A DNA stretch of 64,000 bases from Methanobacterium sp. (GTDB lineage Archaea > Methanobacteriota > Methanobacteria > Methanobacteriales > Methanobacteriaceae): contig JADFDH010000002.1 in the NCBI GenBank assembly GCA_018263005.1, positions 427,393 through 491,392 on the forward strand, in the 5' to 3' direction. A program made the translations under genes and the position numbers. Under the pieces are notes generated by a model. It did no database searches. It was not told the DNA's origin and was given only the letters and a program-made list of their open reading frames with translations. Shown piece after piece: positions 55,618-64,000 of the stretch (the stretch's first letter is position 1; each line of letters begins with the position of its first letter).

Positions 55618-56170
55618 TTATTGATAGTATGAAATAACTGATAGAATCACAAAAAATCTAATTTTTAATAATTAATGTGAATATATTTTTTCAAGTCTTA
55701 TTTAAAGATTTTAGCATATTTTAATAGAAATATTTAATAAATAACAATAAAAACATACTCATTTTTCACAACAACTATAAAATAAATATATACTCTTTTT
55801 ATTTTTATTAGTCAATTTAATAAACTAATATTAGCCTATTTAAATCATTTTTAAGTTATTTATTTTAAACAATGGCTTAAATAAGTATTATACAGATTTA
55901 GTTAGATATAAACATCCCAATAATCTCGATATAAAGTTCATATGGGACTATTTTCACAAAAATTTGAACAATTAGTAAAATTTATTTATCATCAAGGGTA
56001 ACTAATAACATTCAGATTTTGCTCTTAAAAAATTGGATCTTGGGGGATAAGAATCTATTACATAGCTTGTTATAAAACAGTTAAACTAATTTTAAGAACT
56101 TCTGAATTTATTTTATGGTATTTTAGTTCTAATTTTTCTTTTAAAATATTAAAAACGGGGTTGAAGGGAT
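55618..56170. other. AT-rich region before the first adhesin-like gene
   Basis: About 550 bases of very AT-rich sequence. I see no gene beyond an unsupported 19-codon frame at 55939. The adhesin promoter must lie here; candidate AT boxes exist near 56110-56150 but none stands out. Confidence 0.35.
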
Positions 56171-59100
56171 ATGAGTAAAAAGATAATAATTTCGATTTTA
56201 ACAATTTTATTTGCAATTATAATATGTGGAACATCATCTGCTACTGAATGGACAGTAGGCCCGGGTGGAACATATGATTATACCACCATTCAATCGGCTA
56301 TTGACAGTGGAACCACACTCACTGGTGATACCATTACTGTTTATGATGACAATGGCAATCCTTACACCTACCAGGAGAACGTCCTAATCAATAAAGACCT
56401 CACAGTGACTACAACCGGTCAGGTAACAGTCAGCGGATCCCTAAACCCCAACACACCCGTTTTCACCATAAACTCAGCAGGATCCCAGGCGACATTATCC
56501 GGTTTCAGCATCACCAGCGCAACCAATTCAGCAGGAATTCTTATAAACGGTGCAACCGATATAATTTTAAATGATTTAACCATTACCAGCTGTCAAAGAG
56601 GAGTGGTAACGCAAGGTACAACCTCTAATATCAATATAAACGGTGCCAACATAAGCGGGACAACCTCAAACGGTATTTATATTGATAGTGGTACTACTAT
56701 GGGTTTGTCTATTTTGAATTCGGTTATTAGTGGTACTGGTTCTCATGGTGTTGGTAAAAGTTTGAATGCTAATTTGGATGGTTTGACTGTTTTTAACACT
56801 TCGGTTTCTGGTTCTACTGGTTATGGTATTTATTTGATTGATTATAGTGGTTCTACTTATCTTAAGAATGTGGTGATTGATGATGTGACGGTTAGTGGAG
56901 CTACATCTGATGGTATCAGGATAACCATGGACGATACAAGGAGTGGAAACGTTACCATATCTGATTCTGGTGTGAGTAATTGTTATCAGCATGGTGTTTA
57001 TCTCAGTACTAGGGGTACGCTAACACTGAGTAATAATACGTTTACACATAATAGTTATAATGGTGGTACTGGTGGTGATGGTCAGTTTTATGGTTTGTAT
57101 CTAGTTGGAACGAATAATAGTGTTGTTTCTATTTCATCTGATAATGGTTTTAACCAGAACCGTAATGGTGTTTATTTGATGAATTTGGGTACGGTGTCTA
57201 ATCCTATTACTTTTAATGGTTCTTTGTTTGTGGATAATGCTGGTTATCCTTTCTATATTTATGGTGGGCGATATATCACCATTCAGGGCGGTAATTTTGA
57301 TGATGTGTCTACCCAGGCCAGTACGGGTTATCGGATTAACCGGGCATTTTACTTGTTAGGTAATAATAATAGCATAACTATTGATGGAGTTACTATTAAT
57401 CATACTTCAAGTTCGGCGATATTTGTTGATAGTGGTACTACTATGGGTTTGTCTATTTTGAATTCGGTTATTAGTGGTACTGGTTCTCATGGTATTTTTA
57501 AGGGTTTGAATGCTAATTTGGATGGTTTGACTGTTTTTAATACTTCGGTTTCTGGTTCTACTGGTTATGGTATTTATTTGATTGATTATAGTGGTTCTAC
57601 TTATCTTAAGAATGTGGTGATTGATGATGTGACGGTTAGTGGAGCTACATCTGATGGTATCAGGATAACCATGGACGATACAAGGAGTGAAAACGTCACC
57701 ATAACAGACTCTACAATAAATAACAATACACAAAACGGGATATACCTCCAAGCAAGAGGAACTGTTAAGGTAAAAAATAACAACATCCACCACAACACCG
57801 GAACAGGACTCCAACTATATTCCAGCACAACTGAAATATACGGAAATGATATAACAAATAACGGAATCGGACTGCAAATAAACTCAGGAAGCAATAATAA
57901 CAATGTATTAAATAATAATTTCGTTTCCAATACAGTACAGGCCAGAAATTACGGCACAAACAACTCATTCTATGACGATAAACCAATAGGAGGAAACTAT
58001 TGGAGCGACTACACAGGAGTGGATGTTGACCGAGATGGATTTGGAGACACTCCCTACAACATAACCGGTATTACAGATAACTACCCCTACATAGGCACCA
58101 TAATACATGTCTACCCTGGCGAATCAATACAAACCGCCATAAACAATTCATTATCAGGATACGTGATAATCGTACATGGAGATAACGGAAACCCCGCCAC
58201 ATACACCGAAAACTTAACCATAGATAAACATTTAGTCATAAAAACAACCGACGATGGAACTGTAACAGTGCAAGCGGCAAATACAGGTTCACCAGTATTT
58301 ACAATTAATAACTCAGGCTCATTAACCACAATTACTGGATTCACCATAACCGGTGCAACCGGATCGGCAGGTGTCCTCATTTACAGTGCCAATTATTTGA
58401 ATTTAACTAACCTAACCATTGAAAACTGTCAAAATGGTGTATTTATTCGTGGCAATTCTAACCAAATTACATTGGATGAATTAATTATTAACTCAACTAG
58501 TCAGCAAGGTATATTTCTTGAAGATGGTTATGGAATTTTGAGTGATATAACTATTAGCAACTCGCAAATCACGAATAGTGTGGGGACGGGGGTTGAGAAG
58601 GGTTATAATGCTCGTATTAATGGTCTTAGCATACTGAACACTATTATAACTAACCCTGGACCTTATGGGTTGTTGTTGACTGGGGATGGTGAACCTATCA
58701 CTGATATTGTGATTGATAATGTTACGGTTACTCAGGCAGACAACGCGGGAATTTGGATTCCTATGGGTCATCCGGAGAGCCATAATATACAAATAACTAA
58801 TACTAATAGCAGTGATAATGGTGGAAATGGATTAACCATTGTTGGAAGGGGAATTATCAACATAACCAGTAATAGTTTCAACAACAATGCCGGCTGGGGT
58901 GTTTCTTTAAGGGGATATGATAATCCTATCGTAACTTTTAACAACAACCAAATCACCAACAACAGCAACGGATTATACGTAAGGGATATTAGTGGTTTGG
59001 TCTTGAGTGATTCTACTAATATTATTCATGATAATGGTGGGGTTGTATATCAGTTGGAAAATGCGGATTCTACCACTATTGAAAATACCAGCTTCAATAA

Positions 59101-62100
59101 CACGGTCCGTGCCTATACTCATGCAGTATTTGCTAATAATTGTGATAATCTGATCCTGAGAAACCTGAACATAAATAATAGTGGCAGTGTATCCATCTTG
59201 TTGCGTGGGAACGGGGCTAATACTCTTATAGATCAGGCAGTCATCACCGGCAGCGGAGCACAGGGCATATTCCTTGAAGATGGTTACGGAATGAGCAACA
59301 TAACTATTAGCAACTCGCAAATCACGAATAGTGTGGGGACGGGGGTTGAGAAGGGTTATAATGCTCGTATTAATGGTCTTAGCATACTGAACACTATTAT
59401 AACTAACCCTGGACCTTATGGGTTGTTGTTGACTGGGGATGGTGAACCTATCACTGATATTGTGATTGATAATGTTACGGTTACTCAGGCAGACAACGCG
59501 GGAATTTGGATTCCTATGGGTCATCCGGAGAGCCATAATATACAAATAACTAATACTAATAGCAGTGATAATGGTGGAAATGGATTAACCATTGTTGGAA
59601 GGGGAATTATCAACATAACCAGTAATAGTTTCAACAACAATGCCGGCTGGGGTGTTTCTTTAAGGGGATATGATAATCCTATCGTAACTTTTAACAACAA
59701 CCAAATCACCAACAACAGCAACGGATTATACGTAAGGGATATTAGTGGTTTAACAGTTGACAGTACAAGTACTGTTCATAATAATGGTGGCACTGTTTTT
59801 GAGTTGCAGAATGCGGATAACACCACTATTGAAAACACAAGTTTCAATAATCTTGTTCGGTCGTATAATTATGCGGTGTATGCTAATAATTGTGATAATC
59901 TGACACTTAGAAACCTGGATATTAGTGATAGTGGTCTGCAGTCGATTTTACTAACGGGTACTGGTGGTAATGTTTTAATTGATCAGGTGGATATTACTCG
60001 TCCTGTTTTGCAGGGTATTTACTTTATTGAGGGTAGTTTGTCTGGTATTGTGGTTAGTGATTGTGTGATTGTTGATTGTGGTGCTAGTGGTATTGAGAAG
60101 GATTATGGGGGCACGATTGATGGTATCACCATTGAAAATACGGTTATAACTAATCCTAATATTTATGGAATTGTGTTGAATGGGTATGATAACTTTGTTA
60201 GGCATGTGGTGATTGATAATAACACTATTACGGGTGTTGGTGATAATGGTGTTCATATTAGGATGGATAATCCGAGTAACTATGATGTGCAGATTACGAA
60301 TAACACCATTACTGGTAGTGATACTGGTATAACGCTCTATGGTAGGGGTATTATTATTGTATCTGGTAATAATATCCAGAATAGTACTATTTGGGGTGTT
60401 TGGATGCGTGGATTCGATAACCCCACCGTAACTTTCAACAACAACCAAATCACCAACAACAGCAACGGATTAAGATTGCAGGGCATTAATGGTGGTAATT
60501 TCCAGGATAACCAACTAATTAATAATGTTGGTGATGATCTTTACGCCACTACTGACACAAATAATACATTTACTAGGTTAACTGTTGGCCTAGCTCATCC
60601 TACGTTGGTTTCTTTTGATTATATTAATGGTGTTATTATGAATGGGGTGGAAAGTCCGCCTGCGGATATTCCTGGGTTGTTGAATATTGGTAAGTATGTG
60701 GATATGCAGGGTTTCGGTAGCACATCGGTGAATCTTATTGTATATTATTCTCCGGCTGATATTATTGGTTTAAATGAAGCCAGTTTGAAGATTTTCCGAT
60801 ATAACACTGCTTGGTCGGTTCTATCTTCACCTAATGGTGTTAACACTACTGAAAGGTATGTTTATGCTGATGGGATTACTTCTTTCAGCACATTCGCAGC
60901 TATGGGCGGATCGGTTGATACTGTTTATGTGGATGGTGTAAATGGAAACGAATCAAATGATGGTTTCACACCTTTAACTGCTAAATTAGCCATAAATACT
61001 GGTATTGGAACGGCTTCGAATAATTGGTCTGTCTATGTGTATCCTAACACTACTTATAATGAAAATGTGCTGGTTAATAAGGACATAACCTTAGAACCCT
61101 ACGGGGTGGGAAATATAGCTCTTAACGGTTCTATTACTGTTAACATTGGTGGTAGTGGTTCTACTATACAGGGCTTTAATGTAACTGGTTCTAGTTCTGC
61201 TGGTATTATCTTGGAATCTGCTGATAATTGTTTAATCACAAGTAATACTTTATCTGGCAATTTCATGGGAATATACCTTCAAAATTCGGATAATAACACC
61301 ATTTCTGGTAATATTGTTCAGAATAATGGTTGGGTTGGTATATGCATAGATAATTCAAGCAACAATGTAGTAAATGGTGGTAATAACATAAATAGTAATG
61401 TGGAGGGTGTTTTAATAGCTAACACTTCCACAGGAAACACCATCACCTCCAATAACATACATCATAACACTGACACTGGAATAACCATTCTTAACGGTCC
61501 AACAGGAAATATTATCACGGGAAATACAGCTATATCTAGCAATAACGTGATTGGAATACTAATTCGGAATGCTGATTTGAATACTATCTCTGGTAATATT
61601 ATTCAGAGTAATGGTTGGGCTGGTATATCCTTAGATCAGGCTGATGGAAACATAATAAACGGATCAAATACCATTTCTGGTAATCAAGAGGGTATTAACA
61701 TAACTAACACTTCTTCTGGTAATACTATTACTGGAAATTCTGTAACTGGCAATACTAATATTGGAATTAGTGTTATTAACGGTTCTAATGGTAATTTCTT
61801 CACGGGGAACACTACTATATCGGGTAATGGTATTATTGGTGTTTATTTAAGGGATTCCGGATCCAATACGATTTCTGATAACATAATTGAGAATAATAGT
61901 TGGGTTGGTGTTTGTCTGGATAATGCCTCTGGTAATGTTATTGATGGTGATAATGATGTCACTGGTAACTTGGAGGGTTTATACATTGTAAACAACTCCA
62001 ACAATAACATAATTACTGGTAATAATATTCATAACAATCAGGATACAGGTATTTATATTGACGGGTCCACTGGAAACCAGATTAACAGTAACACGGCTAT

Positions 62101-62542
62101 TTCAAGCAATGGTGTGATTGGAATACTCTTTAGGAATGCTGATGGGAACTTTATCAGTGCTAATACCATAGCAAATAATAGTTTTGCGGGTGTAGCCTTG
62201 GATAATGCTGATGATAATATTGTAAATGGTGGGAACATTATCAGTGGCAGTAGTATGGGTTTATATGGGGTGAATAATTCCAGCTCCAACACTATAAGCA
62301 ATAACACATTACTATACAATATCTGGGCGGGAATAGTCCTTGATTATACCACAGACAACACGATCTACCAGAACAACTTCATATCCAATCCATTACAGGC
62401 ACTAGCACAGAATGGATCCGGGAACGCCTTCTACCAGGGAACTACCGGTAATTATTGGAGTGACTGGCCCAGCGATCAACCCAGATTGATAGATGGAAAC
62501 GAATTCTTATATGACCAATATCCCAGCCTAACGCCATTCTAA
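56171..62542 (+). CDS. Giant secreted beta-helix adhesin-like protein
   Basis: A 2123-residue surface protein. It starts with a signal peptide (KKIIISILTILFAIIICGTS) and then a WTVGPGGTYDYTTIQSAIDS strand block. Nearly the whole rest is right-handed parallel beta-helix with Asn/Gly/Thr/Ser-rich rungs. Two large modules of about 248 residues repeat first, then three of about 251, then four NosD-like units of about 94-95 residues near the C-terminus. A block at about residue 1590 (VYVDGVNGNESNDGFTPLTA) restarts the N-terminal pattern. No C-terminal membrane anchor or sorting motif is visible; the end is WSDWPSDQPRLIDGNEFLYD. Such proteins are abundant in Methanobacteriales and are thought to mediate contact with partners or surfaces. 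Confidence 0.85.
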   Translation: MSKKIIISILTILFAIIICGTSSATEWTVGPGGTYDYTTIQSAIDSGTTLTGDTITVYDDNGNPYTYQENVLINKDLTVTTTGQVTVSGSLNPNTPVFTINSAGSQATLSGFSITSATNSAGILINGATDIILNDLTITSCQRGVVTQGTTSNININGANISGTTSNGIYIDSGTTMGLSILNSVISGTGSHGVGKSLNANLDGLTVFNTSVSGSTGYGIYLIDYSGSTYLKNVVIDDVTVSGATSDGIRITMDDTRSGNVTISDSGVSNCYQHGVYLSTRGTLTLSNNTFTHNSYNGGTGGDGQFYGLYLVGTNNSVVSISSDNGFNQNRNGVYLMNLGTVSNPITFNGSLFVDNAGYPFYIYGGRYITIQGGNFDDVSTQASTGYRINRAFYLLGNNNSITIDGVTINHTSSSAIFVDSGTTMGLSILNSVISGTGSHGIFKGLNANLDGLTVFNTSVSGSTGYGIYLIDYSGSTYLKNVVIDDVTVSGATSDGIRITMDDTRSENVTITDSTINNNTQNGIYLQARGTVKVKNNNIHHNTGTGLQLYSSTTEIYGNDITNNGIGLQINSGSNNNNVLNNNFVSNTVQARNYGTNNSFYDDKPIGGNYWSDYTGVDVDRDGFGDTPYNITGITDNYPYIGTIIHVYPGESIQTAINNSLSGYVIIVHGDNGNPATYTENLTIDKHLVIKTTDDGTVTVQAANTGSPVFTINNSGSLTTITGFTITGATGSAGVLIYSANYLNLTNLTIENCQNGVFIRGNSNQITLDELIINSTSQQGIFLEDGYGILSDITISNSQITNSVGTGVEKGYNARINGLSILNTIITNPGPYGLLLTGDGEPITDIVIDNVTVTQADNAGIWIPMGHPESHNIQITNTNSSDNGGNGLTIVGRGIINITSNSFNNNAGWGVSLRGYDNPIVTFNNNQITNNSNGLYVRDISGLVLSDSTNIIHDNGGVVYQLENADSTTIENTSFNNTVRAYTHAVFANNCDNLILRNLNINNSGSVSILLRGNGANTLIDQAVITGSGAQGIFLEDGYGMSNITISNSQITNSVGTGVEKGYNARINGLSILNTIITNPGPYGLLLTGDGEPITDIVIDNVTVTQADNAGIWIPMGHPESHNIQITNTNSSDNGGNGLTIVGRGIINITSNSFNNNAGWGVSLRGYDNPIVTFNNNQITNNSNGLYVRDISGLTVDSTSTVHNNGGTVFELQNADNTTIENTSFNNLVRSYNYAVYANNCDNLTLRNLDISDSGLQSILLTGTGGNVLIDQVDITRPVLQGIYFIEGSLSGIVVSDCVIVDCGASGIEKDYGGTIDGITIENTVITNPNIYGIVLNGYDNFVRHVVIDNNTITGVGDNGVHIRMDNPSNYDVQITNNTITGSDTGITLYGRGIIIVSGNNIQNSTIWGVWMRGFDNPTVTFNNNQITNNSNGLRLQGINGGNFQDNQLINNVGDDLYATTDTNNTFTRLTVGLAHPTLVSFDYINGVIMNGVESPPADIPGLLNIGKYVDMQGFGSTSVNLIVYYSPADIIGLNEASLKIFRYNTAWSVLSSPNGVNTTERYVYADGITSFSTFAAMGGSVDTVYVDGVNGNESNDGFTPLTAKLAINTGIGTASNNWSVYVYPNTTYNENVLVNKDITLEPYGVGNIALNGSITVNIGGSGSTIQGFNVTGSSSAGIILESADNCLITSNTLSGNFMGIYLQNSDNNTISGNIVQNNGWVGICIDNSSNNVVNGGNNINSNVEGVLIANTSTGNTITSNNIHHNTDTGITILNGPTGNIITGNTAISSNNVIGILIRNADLNTISGNIIQSNGWAGISLDQADGNIINGSNTISGNQEGINITNTSSGNTITGNSVTGNTNIGISVINGSNGNFFTGNTTISGNGIIGVYLRDSGSNTISDNIIENNSWVGVCLDNASGNVIDGDNDVTGNLEGLYIVNNSNNNIITGNNIHNNQDTGIYIDGSTGNQINSNTAISSNGVIGILFRNADGNFISANTIANNSFAGVALDNADDNIVNGGNIISGSSMGLYGVNNSSSNTISNNTLLYNIWAGIVLDYTTDNTIYQNNFISNPLQALAQNGSGNAFYQGTTGNYWSDWPSDQPRLIDGNEFLYDQYPSLTPF
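56682..56945 (+). repeat. 264-bp repeat A, copy 1, in adhesin 1
   Basis: Matches 57426-57689 without gaps, with only a few differences (around 56754-56764 and single bases). Offset is 744 bases, so the reading frame is kept. Confidence 0.85.
57426..57689 (+). repeat. 264-bp repeat A, copy 2, in adhesin 1
   Basis: Second copy of the element at 56682-56945. Sequence outside the boundaries diverges at once, which points to gene conversion or a recent duplication. Confidence 0.85.
58547..58998 (+). repeat. 452-bp repeat B, copy 1, in adhesin 1
   Basis: Appears identical to 59300-59751 over 452 bases. Offset is 753 bases (251 codons). A third, diverged module follows at about 60050-60470. Confidence 0.88.
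59300..59751 (+). repeat. 452-bp repeat B, copy 2, in adhesin 1
   Basis: Second copy of the element at 58547-58998, with no difference that I could find by eye, while flanking sequence of the same modules differs. Confidence 0.88.
61295..62430 (+). repeat. Four tandem ~94-residue beta-helix units
   Basis: The block N-T-I-S-x-N-I/T-I, then NNGWVGICIDNSSNNVVNGG-like sequence, recurs at about 61295, 61580, 61865 and 62147 (steps of 282-285 bases). The copies are diverged in DNA, so this is an older repeat than A and B. Confidence 0.75.
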
Positions 62543-62640
62543 GATGTGGATATTCAAATTATTATTTAATTTTTTAAAAAATATGAAAATTAATCGAAAA
62601 AAGATGTTGTTTGTCCAGAATTGTAAAAGAGGGAGTGTTG

Positions 62641-64000
62641 ATGAATAGAAAAGTTTTAATTCCGATTTTAACATTAATATTTGCGATAATTATATGTGGA
62701 ACTTCAGTAGCAGCAGATTGGACGGTAGGTCCCGGTGGAACATATGATTATACTACTATTCAGTCGGCTATTGATAGTGCTACTACAGTTCCTGGTGATA
62801 CTATTACTGTTTATGATGATACTGGAAATCCTTACACCTACACTGAAAATGTGGTGGTCAACAAGAACGGTTTAACCATAACCACCACTGGTCTGGTAAC
62901 TGTTAGCGGGTCCTCCCTTCCCAACAGTCCTGTAATAGTCATTCCCTCAACCGGATCACAATCCACTATCTCAGGCTTCACAATAACCGGAGCAACCGGA
63001 GCATCCGGCGTACTAACAAATGGAGCTACCGATGTCACTCTGAATGATCTGACCATAACCAACTGCCAAAGAGGCGTATATATTACAGGGTCCAGCTCCA
63101 ACATCAACGTAAACCATGCCACCATAACAGGAACTACATCAAACGGCGTGTTCATGGAAGGCTCACCAACCAACATCACCATACAGAATTGTAGTATTTC
63201 TGGTAGTGGTGGTAGTGGTATTGAGAAGTATAGTGGTTCTGATTTGGATGGTTTGACTGTTTCTAACACGACTATTTTTAATCCTAATGGTCGTGGTATT
63301 AATTTACCTGATTATTATTATAATTATATGAGGAATGTGGTTTTGGATAATGTGACGATTTCGGGGGCGATTTCGGATGGTATTAGGATAATTATGAGTC
63401 ATCCGAACAGTGCCAACGTCACCATCACCGACACCACTGTTTCTGATTGTTATCAGTATGGTATGATTCTTCAGACTATGGGTGTTTTTGATTTTGAGCG
63501 CAATACATTAACGCATAATGGTTTTAATGGTGCCAGTGGTGCTGATGGTGCGTATTATGGATTGTATTTGGTGGGTGATGGGAATACTAGTACTACTATT
63601 ACGGGTGATAATAGTTTCAACCGGAATCGTAATGGTGTTTATCTGCAGAATGTGGGTCAGATTGCCGTTCCTATATTGTTTAATGGTGGTTTGATGGTGG
63701 ATAATGCTGGTTATGTTTTCTGGATTAATGGTGGTCGTTATGTGAATATTTCTGGTGGTTTTTGGGATGATGCCAGTACTCAGGCGAGTACTGGTTCTCG
63801 GATTTATCGTGCTTTGCATGTAACGGGTACGAGTAATGATATCACTTTAGATGGTGTGTCTATTTCTGGAACTAGTAATAATGGTGTGTACTTGGAAGGT
63901 GCGGCTACTAATATCACCATTGAGAATTGTAGTATTTCTGGTAGTGGTGGTAGTGGTATTGAGAAGTATAGTGGTTCTGATTTGGATGGTTTGACTGTTT
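62641..64000 (+). CDS. Second giant adhesin-like beta-helix protein (3' end beyond window)
   Basis: At least 453 residues, still open at the window end. Signal peptide (KVLIPILTLIFAIIICGTS) and the next 60 residues are close to adhesin 1 (WTVGPGGTYDYTTIQSAIDS block, then YTEN, VTVSGS). The body is the same Asn/Gly/Thr-rich beta-helix with a module of about 246 residues. GGGAGTGTTG precedes the ATG. It lies 98 bases after adhesin 1 in the same direction, so the pair is a tandem duplication that has since diverged. Confidence 0.85.
   Translation, partial: MNRKVLIPILTLIFAIIICGTSVAADWTVGPGGTYDYTTIQSAIDSATTVPGDTITVYDDTGNPYTYTENVVVNKNGLTITTTGLVTVSGSSLPNSPVIVIPSTGSQSTISGFTITGATGASGVLTNGATDVTLNDLTITNCQRGVYITGSSSNINVNHATITGTTSNGVFMEGSPTNITIQNCSISGSGGSGIEKYSGSDLDGLTVSNTTIFNPNGRGINLPDYYYNYMRNVVLDNVTISGAISDGIRIIMSHPNSANVTITDTTVSDCYQYGMILQTMGVFDFERNTLTHNGFNGASGADGAYYGLYLVGDGNTSTTITGDNSFNRNRNGVYLQNVGQIAVPILFNGGLMVDNAGYVFWINGGRYVNISGGFWDDASTQASTGSRIYRALHVTGTSNDITLDGVSISGTSNNGVYLEGAATNITIENCSISGSGGSGIEKYSGSDLDGLTV
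63186..63262 (+). repeat. 77-bp repeat, copy 1, in adhesin 2
   Basis: Identical to 63924-64000 as far as the window allows; offset 738 bases (246 codons). The second copy is cut by the window end and may be longer. Confidence 0.8.
63924..64000 (+). repeat. 77-bp repeat, copy 2 (truncated by window), in adhesin 2
   Basis: Second copy of 63186-63262. It encodes ENCSISGSGGSGIEKYSGSD and continues into the same LDGLTV block. Confidence 0.8.

Noticed and set aside
55939..55998. 19-codon frame starting MGLFSQKFEQ
   Set aside because: No ribosome binding site, no recognisable family and a very AT-rich setting; likely chance.
57407..60448. Long open frames on the minus strand inside the adhesin gene
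   Set aside because: They are Ile/Asn/Thr-rich mirror frames of the Asn/Gly-rich repeats, without start signals, and the same sequence recurs with each repeat.
56171..64000. CRISPR array in the repetitive adhesin region
   Set aside because: Repeats are long, in frame and coding, without short regular repeats and unique spacers; no cas genes are present.

Overview
The window looks like chromosome of a hydrogenotrophic and probably formate-using methanogen of the Methanobacteriales, most likely a Methanobacterium. The grounds are a complete formylmethanofuran dehydrogenase (fwd) operon, an F420-type formate dehydrogenase, a protein with pseudomurein-binding repeats and a methanogenesis-marker protein. 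Archaeal TATA boxes, GGTGA-type ribosome binding sites and a tRNA-Met with an intron in the anticodon loop agree with this. The DNA is AT-rich, and TTG and GTG starts are common.

Layout. 0-5.5 kb: a disrupted small membrane-protein gene, class I lysyl-tRNA synthetase, thiC, a PfkB-type sugar kinase and an HTH regulator with a ligand-binding-like domain. 5.7-14.1 kb: hxlB, fdhD, a small carboxymuconolactone-decarboxylase-like gene, a two-gene formate dehydrogenase with NuoF-like and NuoG-like parts (unusual for a methanogen), then moaA and mobB for the pterin cofactor. 14.4-20.8 kb: fwdHFGDBAC behind a strong TATA box with a perfect 7+3+7 palindrome beside it. The first gene of this operon is an HTH-ferredoxin fusion. 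20.8-30 kb: two small paralogous proteins, a ModE-like regulator, a molybdate/tungstate ABC transporter with duplicated promoter elements, a broken ribbon-helix-helix gene, an FmdE-family gene, a methyltransferase, a short relic of a second fwdA, a second 8-cluster polyferredoxin with a small ferredoxin, a Mop-like metal-binding protein and trmO. 29.7-36.4 kb: F420-type fdhA-fdhB with repeats in the spacer, the nitrogen repressor nrpR, and glnA with a perfect NrpR operator. 36.7-42.7 kb: a secreted putative pseudomurein peptidase, a holin-like/phosphodiesterase fusion, a second glnA and an E1-like (ThiF) enzyme. 42.9-52.4 kb: tRNA-Met, then a CheB-CheR-PAS fusion and three PAS histidine kinases in one direction, bracketed by a roughly 50-bp direct repeat. 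52.5-55.6 kb: a TMEM175-like channel, a flavodoxin-fold oxidoreductase divergent from a MarR regulator across a palindrome, and methanogenesis marker 8. 55.6-64 kb: two huge secreted beta-helix adhesin-like genes with long internal DNA repeats, the second cut by the window end.

How it works together. Most of 5.7-33 kb serves molybdenum/tungsten pterin enzymes that handle CO2 and formate: metal uptake (modABC, ModE-like, Mop), cofactor synthesis (moaA, mobB), sulfur insertion (fdhD), two different formate dehydrogenases and formylmethanofuran dehydrogenase with its polyferredoxins. The best candidates for something little described are the NuoF/NuoG-type formate dehydrogenase in an F420-using methanogen, the HTH-ferredoxin at the head of the fwd operon with its palindromic operator, possible ATT start codons behind good ribosome binding sites, and the duplicated metal-transporter promoter module. 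All functions are inferred from sequence reading alone.
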